Below, in pieces: positions 47,328 through 58,786 of a stretch of DNA of 64,000 nt; position 1 is the stretch's first letter, and every line of letters begins with the position of its first letter. The stretch is from Cornus controversa (Eukaryota; Streptophyta; Magnoliopsida; Cornales; Cornaceae). The position numbers and the translations under genes were made by a program. The notes beneath the pieces were generated by a model. The model did no database searches, was not told the DNA's origin, and saw only the letters and a list, made by a program, of their open reading frames with translations. The stretch covers positions 17,920,755-17,984,754 of the forward strand of contig CM048853.1 in assembly GCA_026545225.1 (NCBI GenBank). Direction: 5' to 3'.

Positions 47328-48476
47328 TTATGAGAAAAGGTATTTGAGAGTTTTGTGGTCTGAGAACACCTCAAACTTCTCACCATACAAGTAATATCTC
47401 CACACCTTAAGTGCAAAGATCACAGCTGCCAATTTTGAGTCGTGTGTTGGGTAATTTTGTTCATATGTCTTCAATTTCCTTGAACCATACGTTATTTCTC
47501 GTTTGATTTGCATTAACACACATCCCAAATCGAGACGTGAAGTGTCATAATAAATTGTGTACCCCAACCTATGTTCTGGAATTATCAAAATTGGCGCCAA
47601 AGTCAACCGACTCCTCAATTCTATGAATGAATGCTCACAAGCATCATTCCATACAAACTTCACTCCTTTTCGGATAAGCTTTGTCATTGGTGTTGCTAAC
47701 CTTGAAAAGTCTTTCACAAACCTTCGATAATATTTGGCCAATCCCAAGAAACTATGTATCTCAAACACGCTTTTAGGTCTTTCCTAACTCATCATTGCCT
47801 ATATCTTGGATGGATATATGAAAACTCCTCCTTCGGACACAACATGCCTAAGGAATTTCACTTTCACTAGCCAAAACTCACATTTATCGTATTTGACATA
47901 TAATTGATGTTCTCTCAGAAGCTACAATACAATTCTCAAGTGCCCCTTGTGCTCCTCTTCCGAAAATGAGTACACTAGGATGTCATTAACGAACACAACC
48001 ACATACTTGTCCAAGTAAGCATTGAACGCTCAATTCATTAAGTTCATGAATATTACTGGTGCATTAGTCAAACCAAACGGCATCACTAAAAACTCATAAT
48101 GCTTGTATCGTGTGCAAAAAGTAGTTTTCTGAATGTCCGCCTCTCTAATCCCTAACTGATAATAGCCCGATTTCAGGTCTATCTTTGAGAAACATCTCAA
48201 ACCCTTAAGTTGATTGAACAAGTCATCTATCATTGGCAAAATATACTTATTCTTGATCATTACCCAATTCAACTTCCGATAGTCAATGCAAAGCTATAAA
48301 AACCCGTCCCTCTTCTTAGCAAAAAGAATCGAAGCTCCCCAAGGTGAGGTACTAGGACATACAAGTTCCTTGTTTAGTAGCTCTTGCAATTGGTCCTTTA
48401 GCTCTTTCAACTCAGCCGGTGCCATTAAAATGGGCACAGTTCTTGGAGCAAGTTTATCACAAACTCCACTTCCCAT
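47328..48476 (-). pseudogene. Chromovirus reverse transcriptase/RNase H (fossil)
   Basis: Pieces read [30 protein letters not shown] and then [43 protein letters not shown] follows, then [19 protein letters not shown], RNase H wording [14 protein letters not shown], and [13 protein letters not shown]. This is chromovirus wording, distinct from the Athila RTs. It is broken. Confidence 0.9.
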
Positions 48477-48487
48477 TTCAGAGGCAA

Positions 48488-48808
48488 CTATGTTAAGTCC
48501 CCCAGAAATACATCCATAAACTCACATACTACATGAGGAAGCTCTCCAAGTGTCCCATCATCACCATCAACAAGTAGGCTCACTAAGAAATGCTCAAGCC
48601 ATTTTCGATCATTAGAACCATCTGAAGATGACAAGTAAAAGTCATCTCGCTCTCCCACAAAGCATATGCTAACACCGGAGGGTGTATACAAGGGCACTCG
48701 TCCCCGATAACAATCAATATTGGTCCTATAGGTTGATAGCCTACCCAAAATCACATCAAAACTAGATATATCGAGAAGGATGAAATCAAACACTAATCGA
48801 TGTCCCAA
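48488..48808 (-). pseudogene. Chromovirus protease end/linker (fossil)
   Basis: Reads VFDFILLDISSFDVILGRLSTYRTNIDCYRG, the common protease-to-RT linker wording in Ty3/gypsy, then a helical linker ending [13 protein letters not shown]. Confidence 0.8.
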
Positions 48809-49137
48809 AATTTCAATCTCCTAAGATCGGCACACACTACTCAAAGTCACTCTACCACCAACTAGCATATCGATGGTTAAAACTGAGTCCAAAGATGACA
48901 CCTCCAACCCCAAAGCACAAGAAAATGCATATGAAATGAATGAATGTGATGCACCCGAGTCTACTAAAACCCTAGCCCACGAGCTAGACACAAGAAATAT
49001 ACCTCAAATCACTAACAGTCATGTTAAGGTAATTGTTGGAACAAGAGTAAAAGCACAACCCTGTGCTCTCTACCCCTGTTGTCCTATACCTTGATATCCT
49101 AACTACTGGCTAGGAGCACTAGACGTGGCTCCTCTAG

Positions 49138-50241
49138 TTAGTTCCCGCGAAATCTAAACTGATGGCATTGTCTATGGTGGTAAAAATGCCCTAAAACCTG
49201 ACTTTGGAGTAAAAGGCTGTGTAGGACGCTGCTGTGAACCAATCCCACCCTATGCACCCTTCTTATGTGGGCAATCCCAACTAATATGCCTATCTGCTGA
49301 CAATGGAAACACCTCTTATCTGTTACTGAAGGAACCTGTCCTTGAGTATACTCAGCCATTTCTGTCTCGGCTTCTGACAATTGAAGCAAACCACTCTAGA
49401 AAGGAAAGATCCATTAGGTATAGCCACAAATGCTATCGATTGGGTTTGTTATCTTTGTGAGAACGACCCACCATTTCTTCGCCTCTTCCTAGCACGATTG
49501 TTTGAAAGGGACCTTGTGCTCCTTGTTTGGTTCTTTACTTCCCTTATCCTTTAGTTATTTTTGTCGAGCTCCTCTACTATCAATGCCCTCTCTACCACTG
49601 CTGTATAGTTAGTCAAACCCAGAATTCCAACTCTATCATGCAAATAAGGTCAGAGACCTCTTATAAATTATTTGATCTTCAGCTCTTCTGTTGGAATCAT
49701 CTCTTTTACAAAATGAGCCAAAGATGTGAATTTGGTTCATACTCCATCATTGTCATCGTTTCTTGAGTCAATTTAAAAAATTCTCTCCTCATATTGTCCT
49801 TCACCGTTACCGGAAAGTACTTCTCGAAGAAAAACACTTAAAATATGTCCCATTCTATCATCTTAAGATCACGATAATCTCCCAAGAATTTCCACCAACG
49901 TTTGGCGTCATCCTTAAGATGGTGAATGGCCACTTTTACTTTCAGATCTTCCTTTATCTCAAGCACGGTGAGGAGTGTGACCATTTCATCCAACCAACTT
50001 CAGCTACCATAGGATCAGATCCTCCAGAATATGACGGTAGACTATGTTTCTTAACATGTCCCAACACCATTATTATTCTACTAGGAGGAGCTGCTCTCAG
50101 CAGAGCTTGTGTGTCCTCTTGGGTTTCCCGTTGGGTCTCCCTAGCAATTTGGTGCATGGTAGTGACCATGTCGTGCATGAATTGCTCTCCTCTTATAGGA
50201 ACTACTTTTGGTGTTCCTCCACGAGCTTTTCTTGGTGGCAT
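49138..50241 (-). pseudogene. Chromovirus gag remnants (fossil)
   Basis: The first frame (50241-49954) starts MPPRKARGGTPKVVP, then has FSGG-type wording SYSGGSDPMVAEVGWMK, typical of Del gag. Later wording (49389-49138) has CFHCQQIGILVGIAHIRR, a CCHC-knuckle remnant. It is broken. Confidence 0.75.
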
Positions 50242-50590
50242 CTTTCTATATAGATGACAAGAAGACAGTTAGAAATTCAAGCATGAATGCACTTGTCTAT
50301 TTCATTTCATGCACGTACAACATGCTAAGTTACTTCAAAGTAGCATGTTAATTCAACAAATAAGCACATAAATTTTTTTATATAATATGCACTTAGTCTC
50401 AACTTACACTCACAACATCAAATCTAGGATCATAAGTTCGAGGTCAAAATCCTATAAATCATGAAGTCCCTTCAACTTAACCCTCCTGTCGTCCAAAGGT
50501 ATTCAAACCCGGTTAAGCTCTCAAACTTACACGTGATATGACCATTCCCGTCATCCCTAGGTAATCTAACCTAGTGCTCTGATACCAAAC

Positions 50591-52868
50591 TGTCATGTCC
50601 CAATTTTCATTCTCCGAAAACCAAGGGTGACTAGGTTGTCACATCATCCAAACCACCAATCACCTATCTAATAATTAATCTCATTACGGAAGCTTAATTC
50701 GAGTACATGTACATACGACCGTGCGTTGTAGACTCAACAAGTCTTATTGGGGTTAATACATAACCCCCATGTCTGTCCTAAGGCATATCAACATTTCTGC
50801 CTGGCATGCATTTTGATGCATCGAAATCATCATTTCGATGCATCGTAGGTTCGATGCATCACATAAGTATCGCAGAAGTATCGTCTGAAAACCACTCTCA
50901 GGACTTTTGGTCTTCTAAAATCCTGCAGATTTTTTGATGCATCATTTCTGCCATTTCAGTGCATCGATGGATCGATGCATCGAAGTGCCCGGACTGATAC
51001 ACTTGCAGAAAATCCTGTAGCTATGCAATTGGCCATTTTTGGCATTCCAAGTCCTTCCTATCATCATAATCATTTCATATAATTCTAAAATCATGCAAGA
51101 AAGGAACCTACATCATTCACAAGTATTAAATCATAGTTATGATCAATCACACCCCAAGCATTCATATCCAAGGACTATACATAATGGAATCAAACCAACA
51201 TTTATCCATTCATATCCCAAAAGTCACATATAATCCATATGTGGTCATTACATTTGAAACTAAAGTGTACCAATATGAATCAAATGTAAATACAATGTTT
51301 TCTACTTAGTCCACATGCCACAAGCTAATCATGTCTCATCCTGAATTGGTGCCTTGTCTGAAAAGAGTTTGAAAATAGGGGGTGAGCACCACTGCGGCTC
51401 CGTATGAACGATCCATCCAACTCTACTCTAATTCAAGCAGTCATGCATGGATGCATATGAAATCACTATATGTCTATATGACAATTATCTATGCTTTTTA
51501 CTCATAAACAATCACGTTTTATAAATCATGTGTGATGCTTCACATTTTAATGTAAACTCACATATATTAATTAAACAACTCTCAATTTATAACTCACGCC
51601 ACATAAATCCAAAAACCAATTCAAATGGGGACTAGCTTATCACACAAATAGTAAGGATCTCTTCGGCACCTAAACTGTGCTTACGCTTCTCGGTTTATTA
51701 TTCCGACGGATGCGCCATCTGCTTGGCCAAGTTTTAGGTCTTTCACCCTAGGGATCCTTGCCCTTATCTTAATTCTCAATGTTGTCACGCCCCAAAAACC
51801 TCGCTTTTAACATAGTGCATATTATCACATAATTGAACATAATCCACACAATGCAATGCATTTATCAAAACAATGCATTTTTCCTTCTCAACTCAAGCTT
51901 GTCACAATGTCATTCCACTCATCTCATGAAAATCATCATGCTCATGCATTTTTCAAGAAAAACATATATTTCATGCACAATTCTATATAGAAACTCAGAT
52001 TTTTACATTTTCATCAAATGAACACAATTTCATTAAAGAGCATTCATGGTCTCATTTCCACATATGCAACGTATATAAGCCCTAACTAGCATGTTAGACA
52101 TATACATATGCATAAATCACATTTTCATATATATATACATATATACAAACTCCTAAACTCAAGAAATCACAACCTATCTTTCATGTCACAATAAAGGGAC
52201 CTATAGAGTTAAATTAAGGAAGAATTTCACATCCCTACCTCTAATCTCAAGCATAAAAGCTAACTTTGAAAATTGTAGCCTTTTCAACTTCATGAAACGG
52301 AGATTTTTATCAGTTCAAACCGATGCCCTTGATGTCGCCTACGCATTTCCCTCCTTCGGGAACTTCCAAATCACACCCTAAGTGCTCCAAAATCTAGAGA
52401 GAAGGGAAAGAGATGAAATGGGTGAGCTAGAGAGAGAGAGAGGAATCTGTAAATATGAAATATCCTAGATCTTAGGATATTTATCTCACTCCTAGGGGCG
52501 CGAAATGACTGATTTGCCCCTAAGCCACTTAACGTACCCTCCCGACCTCCGTTTTCGATTTCGAAAACTCCGATGGTCTTGAAATCACTTCTTTAACACT
52601 CTAAAAATTTCTTCTAATCCATAACCAAAAATAATATTTTTTCAAAATTTTTTCAGAAATCCCGAACTCATTTAAACCTCATCTTGGGGCTCTCATTGAC
52701 CAAAAAATTAAACTTTTCCAAAAGTTTTCAAAACTTTTCAAAACCCTAATACAACTCTCCAAACATGTGTTTCTTCATTCAAAACATACTAAACATCATT
52801 TAAAATGCATTTAAAGCAATAAATGATGAAAAATTAAAAATCGACCAAAATTGGGCACGATCTCTACA
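50591..52868 (-). repeat. Chromovirus 5' LTR
   Basis: 2278 bp, TGTCATGTCCC...CTCTACA on plus. Holds GATGCATCG boxes at 50812-50990 (minus reading GGCACTTCGATGCATCGAT). An internal TGTCACGCCCC near 51783 looks like a second end of the LTR type and may mark an older duplicated LTR end. Adjacent to the primer site at 50578-50590. Confidence 0.85.
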
Positions 52869-53143
52869 GGCCACGTGTGAGGCCTTAGTGAGTGATTGAT
52901 GTTGAGTTATACGTATGTGAACGTATGTAGGTAATTACTCTTTTGCATTGATTTAAAGGTTAAGGTAGTTCATTAGGGTATAATGGACGGAATCACCCTC
53001 GGGATCCGGGCTCAGAGACGATATCTCCGTAGTTCAAAAATCGGGGCATGACAACTTGGTATCAAAGTGGGATTTTTGATGTGAGGTGATGACGTATAAC
53101 CTAATCACCCTCGGCTTCCAGAAGTCATAAATCGGGGTGTGAC
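52869..53143 (+). repeat. Chromovirus LTR end with internal primer-site motif
   Basis: Plus strand. AATCGGGGCATGACA ends near 53053, then TTGGTATCAAAGTGGG, and a second end AAATCGGGGTGTGACA near 53143. The shared phrase AGTTATACGTATGTGAACG matches 21520-21545. A noncoding fossil LTR. Confidence 0.6.
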
Positions 53144-53149
53144 AAGGAC

Positions 53150-53861
53150 GGGTCCGGAGGATGAAGAAAGTTGTGGACAGCATCAACAAAGTCGAGGAGG
53201 CTTTGTTATGAGTTCCTGAGACACTGCAGGAGGACATTTTACGGTAGATGAGAGTGCCACAGAAGGACGATGAGATTCTCGAGATTTCTTGAGACACTGC
53301 TAGAGGATGTTTTGCAACAGATGAGAGCGACGCCGAAGGACAATAAGATTCCTGAGATACTGTCCGTGACGGAGCTAGCGGCGGCAAACGGGTTTCTGGC
53401 TGGGTTTTTGACAAGGTACTGGTGTATGGCGGCATAGATGAAGGCGCTCTTTGATTCCACATAGTAGTTGTCATGAGGCTGTTGGTCAAGGTTTTGGCTT
53501 GTGGAAGCCATACATGGATAGTTATTCCTATATATACGTGTGTGTGTATATATATATGAGGTGATGTTGATTTGGTGAAGTTATTTTTATGATTGAGGAT
53601 TTTCCACCGGGGATGAAGCTAGTGGTGCCATCCCCGGCAGTGACCACGATGGACTAAAAAAGCTTTACTAAGAATCGGTTGGCTCTGATACCATGTTATA
53701 AATATAGGAAGATTGTATATTGAAATTCATTTTAAAGAATACATAAAGGCCTATTTATAGGCACATAATCTTAGAGACCAAGTTTACTTAGGAGATAAGA
53801 AACCCTAGTCCTAGTTGAATTAGAAATCCTAGATGGATTGGCAACTAATATATAATATACA
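53150..53861 (-). mobile_element. Small copia-like fragment
   Basis: On the minus strand, a possible short LTR (53861-53694, about 168 bp, TGTATATT...TATAACA) is followed at once by TGGTATCAGAGCC (53693-53681), the usual copia primer site. About 170 bases on, a frame starts MASTSQNLDQQPHDNYYVES (53511). That frame is short and I do not recognise it. A diverged duplication of about 70 bp sits at 53215-53350. No second LTR is seen, so this may be a truncated copia or TRIM-like piece. Confidence 0.35.
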
Positions 53862-54740
53862 CTAATAAAGTTGATATTTGATGCAATACCTTTTACTATT
53901 TGATCTATTTGTAGTTTTGGCTCTATAAATAGCTAAAAATTAAAATTTTCATTGTTTATTCGGATTAAGGAATGTACGACAAAATTACGACCACAAATTT
54001 TTACGAAAACTAAAAAACAAAAGGACATTATCTAAAAAAGTTCATATTATAACTATTATTAAAAGTATAATAAGGGTTTTAAATGCTTAAGCTTTAGATA
54101 AGAAAATTTTAAAAGTCCAGTTGCAAATAACTTTGGGTCGGTTTGGCCAGATAGAATCAAGTAGAAAAGAAAGGAAATGGAAAATGAAAAGAAAAGTGAA
54201 GTGAATGAAAAGAAAATTGACTTTCTAGTATGCACTTGATTAGCATAAAAAAATTGCAAGAAAATTGTAGGAAAATATTATTTTATAGTTTGGATGTCAT
54301 GAAAGTTACTAAAAAAATATTTGTATTTGCCTAAATTGCCCTTATTTTATTATATGAAATAATAGAATAAAAATTAATTTATGTTTCACTAGTCATTCAA
54401 TACTCAATTATTTAGCCAATTGATTAATAGCAAGAGGGTTTTGGTAAGTTAGATACTTTATATTGTTAATACGCAACAACTGAGAACATTAGAAATTCCC
54501 TCCAAGTGTCAACCGTGAACAACTGCTCTGAAAGTGTCAACCTTTTGTTGAATAAATATGACCCAAGTCTTTATAAATTTAATTTTTAACTCTAGAAAGT
54601 GCATGTGAACCATCACGCCAAAGTCTTATAATCCTGCAAGCAGTGATTTCAGTCACTCACTAGCACGAAGGACTATCTTTGCTTAAAGCCACAGCATTGG
54701 CAAAAGCAAGGCCATGAAGTAGAATTGTTACTTCTTTATT
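53862..54740. other. AT-rich intergenic DNA
   Basis: I see no gene, RNA or clear repeat in this stretch. The open frames are short and low in complexity. Confidence 0.6.
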
Positions 54741-55331
54741 TGATTTATCATATTTCGTCAACTTGTTTGTCTTGTCACCGCTCAAAAGCAATGACATGAG
54801 TTGCTTTCATAGGGTATCACAATCAAGAGCATATCAGCATTGATATATATACCTATATGCGCATATATATTATATATATGTATATATATACACATAATTT
54901 TTGGCCTTCCTTAAATAGTAGTTTTCATCAGCGCATATATATAGTAGATATATATATATATACACATAATTTTTGGCCTTCCTTAAATAGTAGTTTTCAT
55001 CAGCGCATATATATAGTAGATATATATATATATACACATAATTTTTGGCCTTCCTTAAATAGTAGTTTTCATCAGCGCATATATATAGTAGATATATATA
55101 TATATACACATAATTTTTGGCCTTCCTTAAATAGTAGTTTTCATCAATATATAGTATATATACGCATATATATAGTATATATATATATATATACGCATAA
55201 TTTTTGGCCTTCCTTAAATAGTAGTTTTCATCAATGCAAATGCTCTAGATTGTGATGACCTATGAAAGCAATTCATGTCATTACTTTTGAGCGGTGACAA
55301 GACAAACAAGTTGTTGAAATATGATAAATCA
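54741..55331. repeat. Inverted repeat enclosing a 72-bp tandem array
   Basis: The arms 54741-54843 and 55231-55331 are reverse complements with few mismatches, including the phrase TTGTTTGTCTTGTCACCGCTC. Between them are five copies of a unit with ATAATTTTTGGCCTTCC and TAGTAGTTTTCATCA. Copies start at 54891, 54963, 55035, 55107 (period 72) and 55194 (87 after the fourth). AT dinucleotide runs join the units. It is a foldback structure, possibly a MITE. The long open frames over it exist only because 72 is a multiple of three. Confidence 0.85.
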
Positions 55332-57017
55332 ATATATATATATATATATATATTTCTAGTTTATAAATTCAAAAGTATACACAACTATTTCAAATCTTCT
55401 TGTATCCAGGTTGGCTAAACAATTTAGGCGGTTGCGTAAGATGCCAACTAATATAAGACTTTTAAATTATTTTATTTTTTTAATAAGAATTTCAAAATAA
55501 TTTATTTTCTAAATTAATATACTTCCTAAAATTTTTGTTTCCTTATAATGATAGGCCTCAACCAATGGTAAAAATTTAATAATAAGCTCAAATAATTTAA
55601 TTCATTCTAAATTTTTAATTTCTATCGTTATTTCAAAACCTTCCTCTTTTTCTCTCTATCAAACCTCATTTCACATTTTTTATAAATTGTTGAATATATA
55701 TTTAATGGATAATTGTAAAAAATTAGAAATAAAAAAACTTTTCATCTTCTCCTATTAAACTTTTATCTTTTCTTTTTCATATTCGTCATGTTCCTCTTCT
55801 CTCATTATCACAATTTTTTGTTATAATTAATAATAAAATAACAAAAAAATTACTTGAAAAATCAATAAATGAAAATTACTAGAAGATAATACAATAATAA
55901 AATATAAATATTAGCGACTTAGATTTATAATGATAATCAAATGTGTGATAAGAAAATTCTTTATGAAAAACATGAAAAAAAATGAAAGAAAGTGAACCAA
56001 GTAAAAAAAAAATTGAAAATCTTATTCAAAAATCATATTCTAATCCTACAAATATTTATGCACCGAAAAAATATTGTTAAAAAATTTAAAAATTTATTAG
56101 TAAAAAATGGTCCAATTAGATATAATAATTTTTATATAAACATTATTAATTAATATTTTATATTAAAATATTATATATTAAAGGACCACTTTTATATTTC
56201 GGTTTTAATCAATTACATTCAGACTCAATTTGATTTATTTTTTTTTTGCGAAAGATTGTACACGTAAGTTGGTAGTCCCAAGTAGTTGGACTCTTGTGGA
56301 TAATAGAAGTAAAAGTTAGTAGTTCAAGTGGATTGGGTGAGGGAATATTGACGCTGGAGAAGATAGGGAATTGCACTCATAATAATATACGATGGTAATA
56401 CGGAGGGCATCCAATGATGAGTTTTTTTTTTTTTTTAAGTAATGTCTACCATTGTCTTTTCACATTATTAATGTTTAATAAGAATAAATATGAGTAAGTT
56501 TTCTTAAATAAGGGTGAAAATGTATAAATTAATTAAGAGTCTTACGATTAAATTTTAAGGCTAGAATTAAAAATGTATAAATTACTCTTTGCTCACCAGG
56601 AAACACTTGAACACTATTGTCTATAGAATAAATAAATGAAAAAGTAATTATGCAAAACAATATATTAATTTTACCTGAATAAAATAAATAGGTGCCCCTC
56701 TCACGAGAAATTATACGTTACAACAGTTGTTACGATGATATGGTATAACGAATCAATGGAAACACATCACAGAAGCAAAGCACGGAAAGTTTTGAAGAAA
56801 AATATGATGTTGTGAGAATCTACCTTTTCACAACGGTTCCATTTCCCTGTAATCCAAACTCTCAAAAAAATTTAAAATCTTGTGTTTCCTTTCTAGCTGA
56901 TTCCAGCTAACTAAACGGAACTTTAAGATAATAAGTTATCATCTCCTCTGTGCCCAAATTATTCTTTTAAGAATTTTTACATTGCCATATTCATATTATG
57001 TTGTACATTTCATATCT
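55332..57017. other. AT-rich intergenic DNA
   Basis: Very AT-rich, with no open frame of note. No gene or known repeat could be supported. Confidence 0.55.
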
Positions 57018-57026
57018 ATAATAAAA

Positions 57027-57172
57027 GGGTAATGCTATTCAGGCAGAATAGTTAGGTAGAAATTTTTACATCCATTGGATGCATGTGGTAGGCCCCACCA
57101 CATACTTCCAATGGATATAAAAATTTCTGTCTATGAATTCTGCCTAACAATTCTGTCTGAGTAACATTATCC
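57027..57172. mobile_element. 146-bp MITE with imperfect 9-bp duplication
   Basis: The two halves are near reverse complements from GGGTAATGCTATTCAGGCAG to its partner CTGTCTGAGTAACATTATCC, so the element folds on itself around GGTAGGCCCCACCAC. It is flanked by ATAATAAAA (57018-57026) and ATAACAAAA (57173-57181), 8 of 9 identical. A 9-bp duplication points to a Mutator-type nonautonomous element. Confidence 0.85.
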
Positions 57173-57181
57173 ATAACAAAA

Positions 57182-58041
57182 TTAAGGAGCAGCAGTAGTG
57201 GCAACAGTGGGGGTGGTGGTTAATACAGTTGCACGAGGAATTGGAATCGTAAGGAATTAGAATCAAACCGAACTCAATAGTTTTAGTTTCAAAATTAAAG
57301 AACCACTGGGATCGGTCGAACATTGCACCCTGGTTAATAGGATGAGATTATTTCATGTCTTTAGCATGATTTCAATTTACAAATATAGAACATATGGTGA
57401 ATGATTTACAACATATGGTGACTGACTGTTCCTAATTTATCCTTTCGTTTTTCCAATAAACTCAAGTCATGTTGGTTTGAAAGCACCAAATCCGCGTCTA
57501 AAATTTAAAATTGAAGGAAATTTAAGCTCTTATTTCCCTCATCCCTTATTTACTCACAAGTTCGTTCTAGCTTGTATGGGCTTTCAGCAGGTGCCCACAG
57601 AGTCTGGAACAAGTCAGTCTCCATGTGTTCTAGGTTCTGCTCATAGCTCTTAGAACTCATTGTCATAGACTATAATGGATTCATCCAATCTAAATAAGTC
57701 CTGAGAACATCACTCATCAGCTGCATAAAGCTTGCAGCATGTTGGCCTTTTCTGCAATACTGAAGAAGAAGAACAACAACGACAACAATAACAACAACAA
57801 CAACAAAGGTACGAGCCAACACGTCTTTTTTCTCTTTGAATTAGCTCCACTACACTAATGTTTATCTTACGTGAAAATAATAATAATAACAAAGGGAAGG
57901 AGAAACAAAATTTGAAAGCAGGCAAGCATAGTGGCCAAAATTTCAACAGGATGGATCTCCTGTTGGCTTCTACTATTAAAAACAAAGAATAAAAAATAAG
58001 GAAAAATCTCAGAATATGCTATTTACATTAGGTGCACAAGC
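57182..58041. other. Intergenic DNA downstream of the sulfotransferase-like gene
   Basis: No gene called. An AAC/GAA microsatellite lies at 57758-57806. The part next to 58041 should hold the 3' UTR of the minus-strand gene; I could not choose a poly(A) signal with confidence. Confidence 0.5.
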
Positions 58042-58742
58042 CTACATTTCATAATCTGCATGGAGAAAAGTTTCATATGGTGTTCCCCGGAGCACCTTTT
58101 GGATATCATCCCAGTTCTCAACCTGTTCAGATAAGGACCCTTTGTGTATCTTCACCTGACGACTCTGTAGATCCCTCCGCGGAACTTTCAGAAAATCTTG
58201 AACATCTATTAGTTTCTGCCAAAGAAACGGAAATTAGCAAAACCTTTGTGTAGAAGCATCGTAAAGGAGGACAATGCAATTTTCTGTTTTTTCTTTTTAC
58301 TATTCAAAAAAGAAAAAAAAAAAAAAAAAAGATCAGCTGGGGGATAAATGGACATCTTCCATTCAGTCATTTCATAATCCTGCTTTTACATGCATTCCAT
58401 TTGGATCCGGGAGTAGTGAAATGTACATTAAAATGACTGTAATGATCAACTAGGGAGTAAATGATGTAAGATGTCCATTTACCACCCTCCACCTCCCTCA
58501 AATGAAGAGGAGCCAAATCAGTGTCATAATATGCCTTACTTACAGTATGATTTTTTATTATCTCCTCATAATAAAGGATAATATGTCGAGTGCTCTTGAA
58601 GTATTCTAAAGCTTTGGCAGTCATCTCATCCACTTGCCTTAGATTGGGCATCAGCAATGTTGTATTAATTGTAGGTTTGTATCTTGAAAGTATTTCAGCC
58701 TGGAACAGGAGCATGTCTTCAGGAAATAAATATATATATGTA

Positions 58743-58786
<44 letters not shown>

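Larger units (their letters stand above)
45098..52868 (-). mobile_element. Del/Tekay-type chromovirus (Ty3/gypsy), decayed
   Basis: Minus strand. 5' LTR 52868-50591 (TGTAGAGATC...GACATGACA), primer site opposite 50578-50590 (TTTGGTATCAGAGCAC, tRNA-Met type), gag, protease, RT, RNase H, integrase and a C-terminal chromodomain. The partial 3' LTR is at 45647-45098. The chromodomain and gag wording match Del/Tekay chromoviruses. It has many breaks and is old. It abuts the oppositely oriented chromovirus LTR at 45097. Confidence 0.88.

Noticed and set aside
54891-55210. Regular direct repeats that could suggest a CRISPR array
   Set aside because: The spacers are AT dinucleotide runs, not unique, and the setting is a plant genome.
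54857-55255. A 132-residue open frame with repeated protein motif
   Set aside because: It is the 72-bp tandem array read in frame; the period is a multiple of three and the opposite strand is open too.
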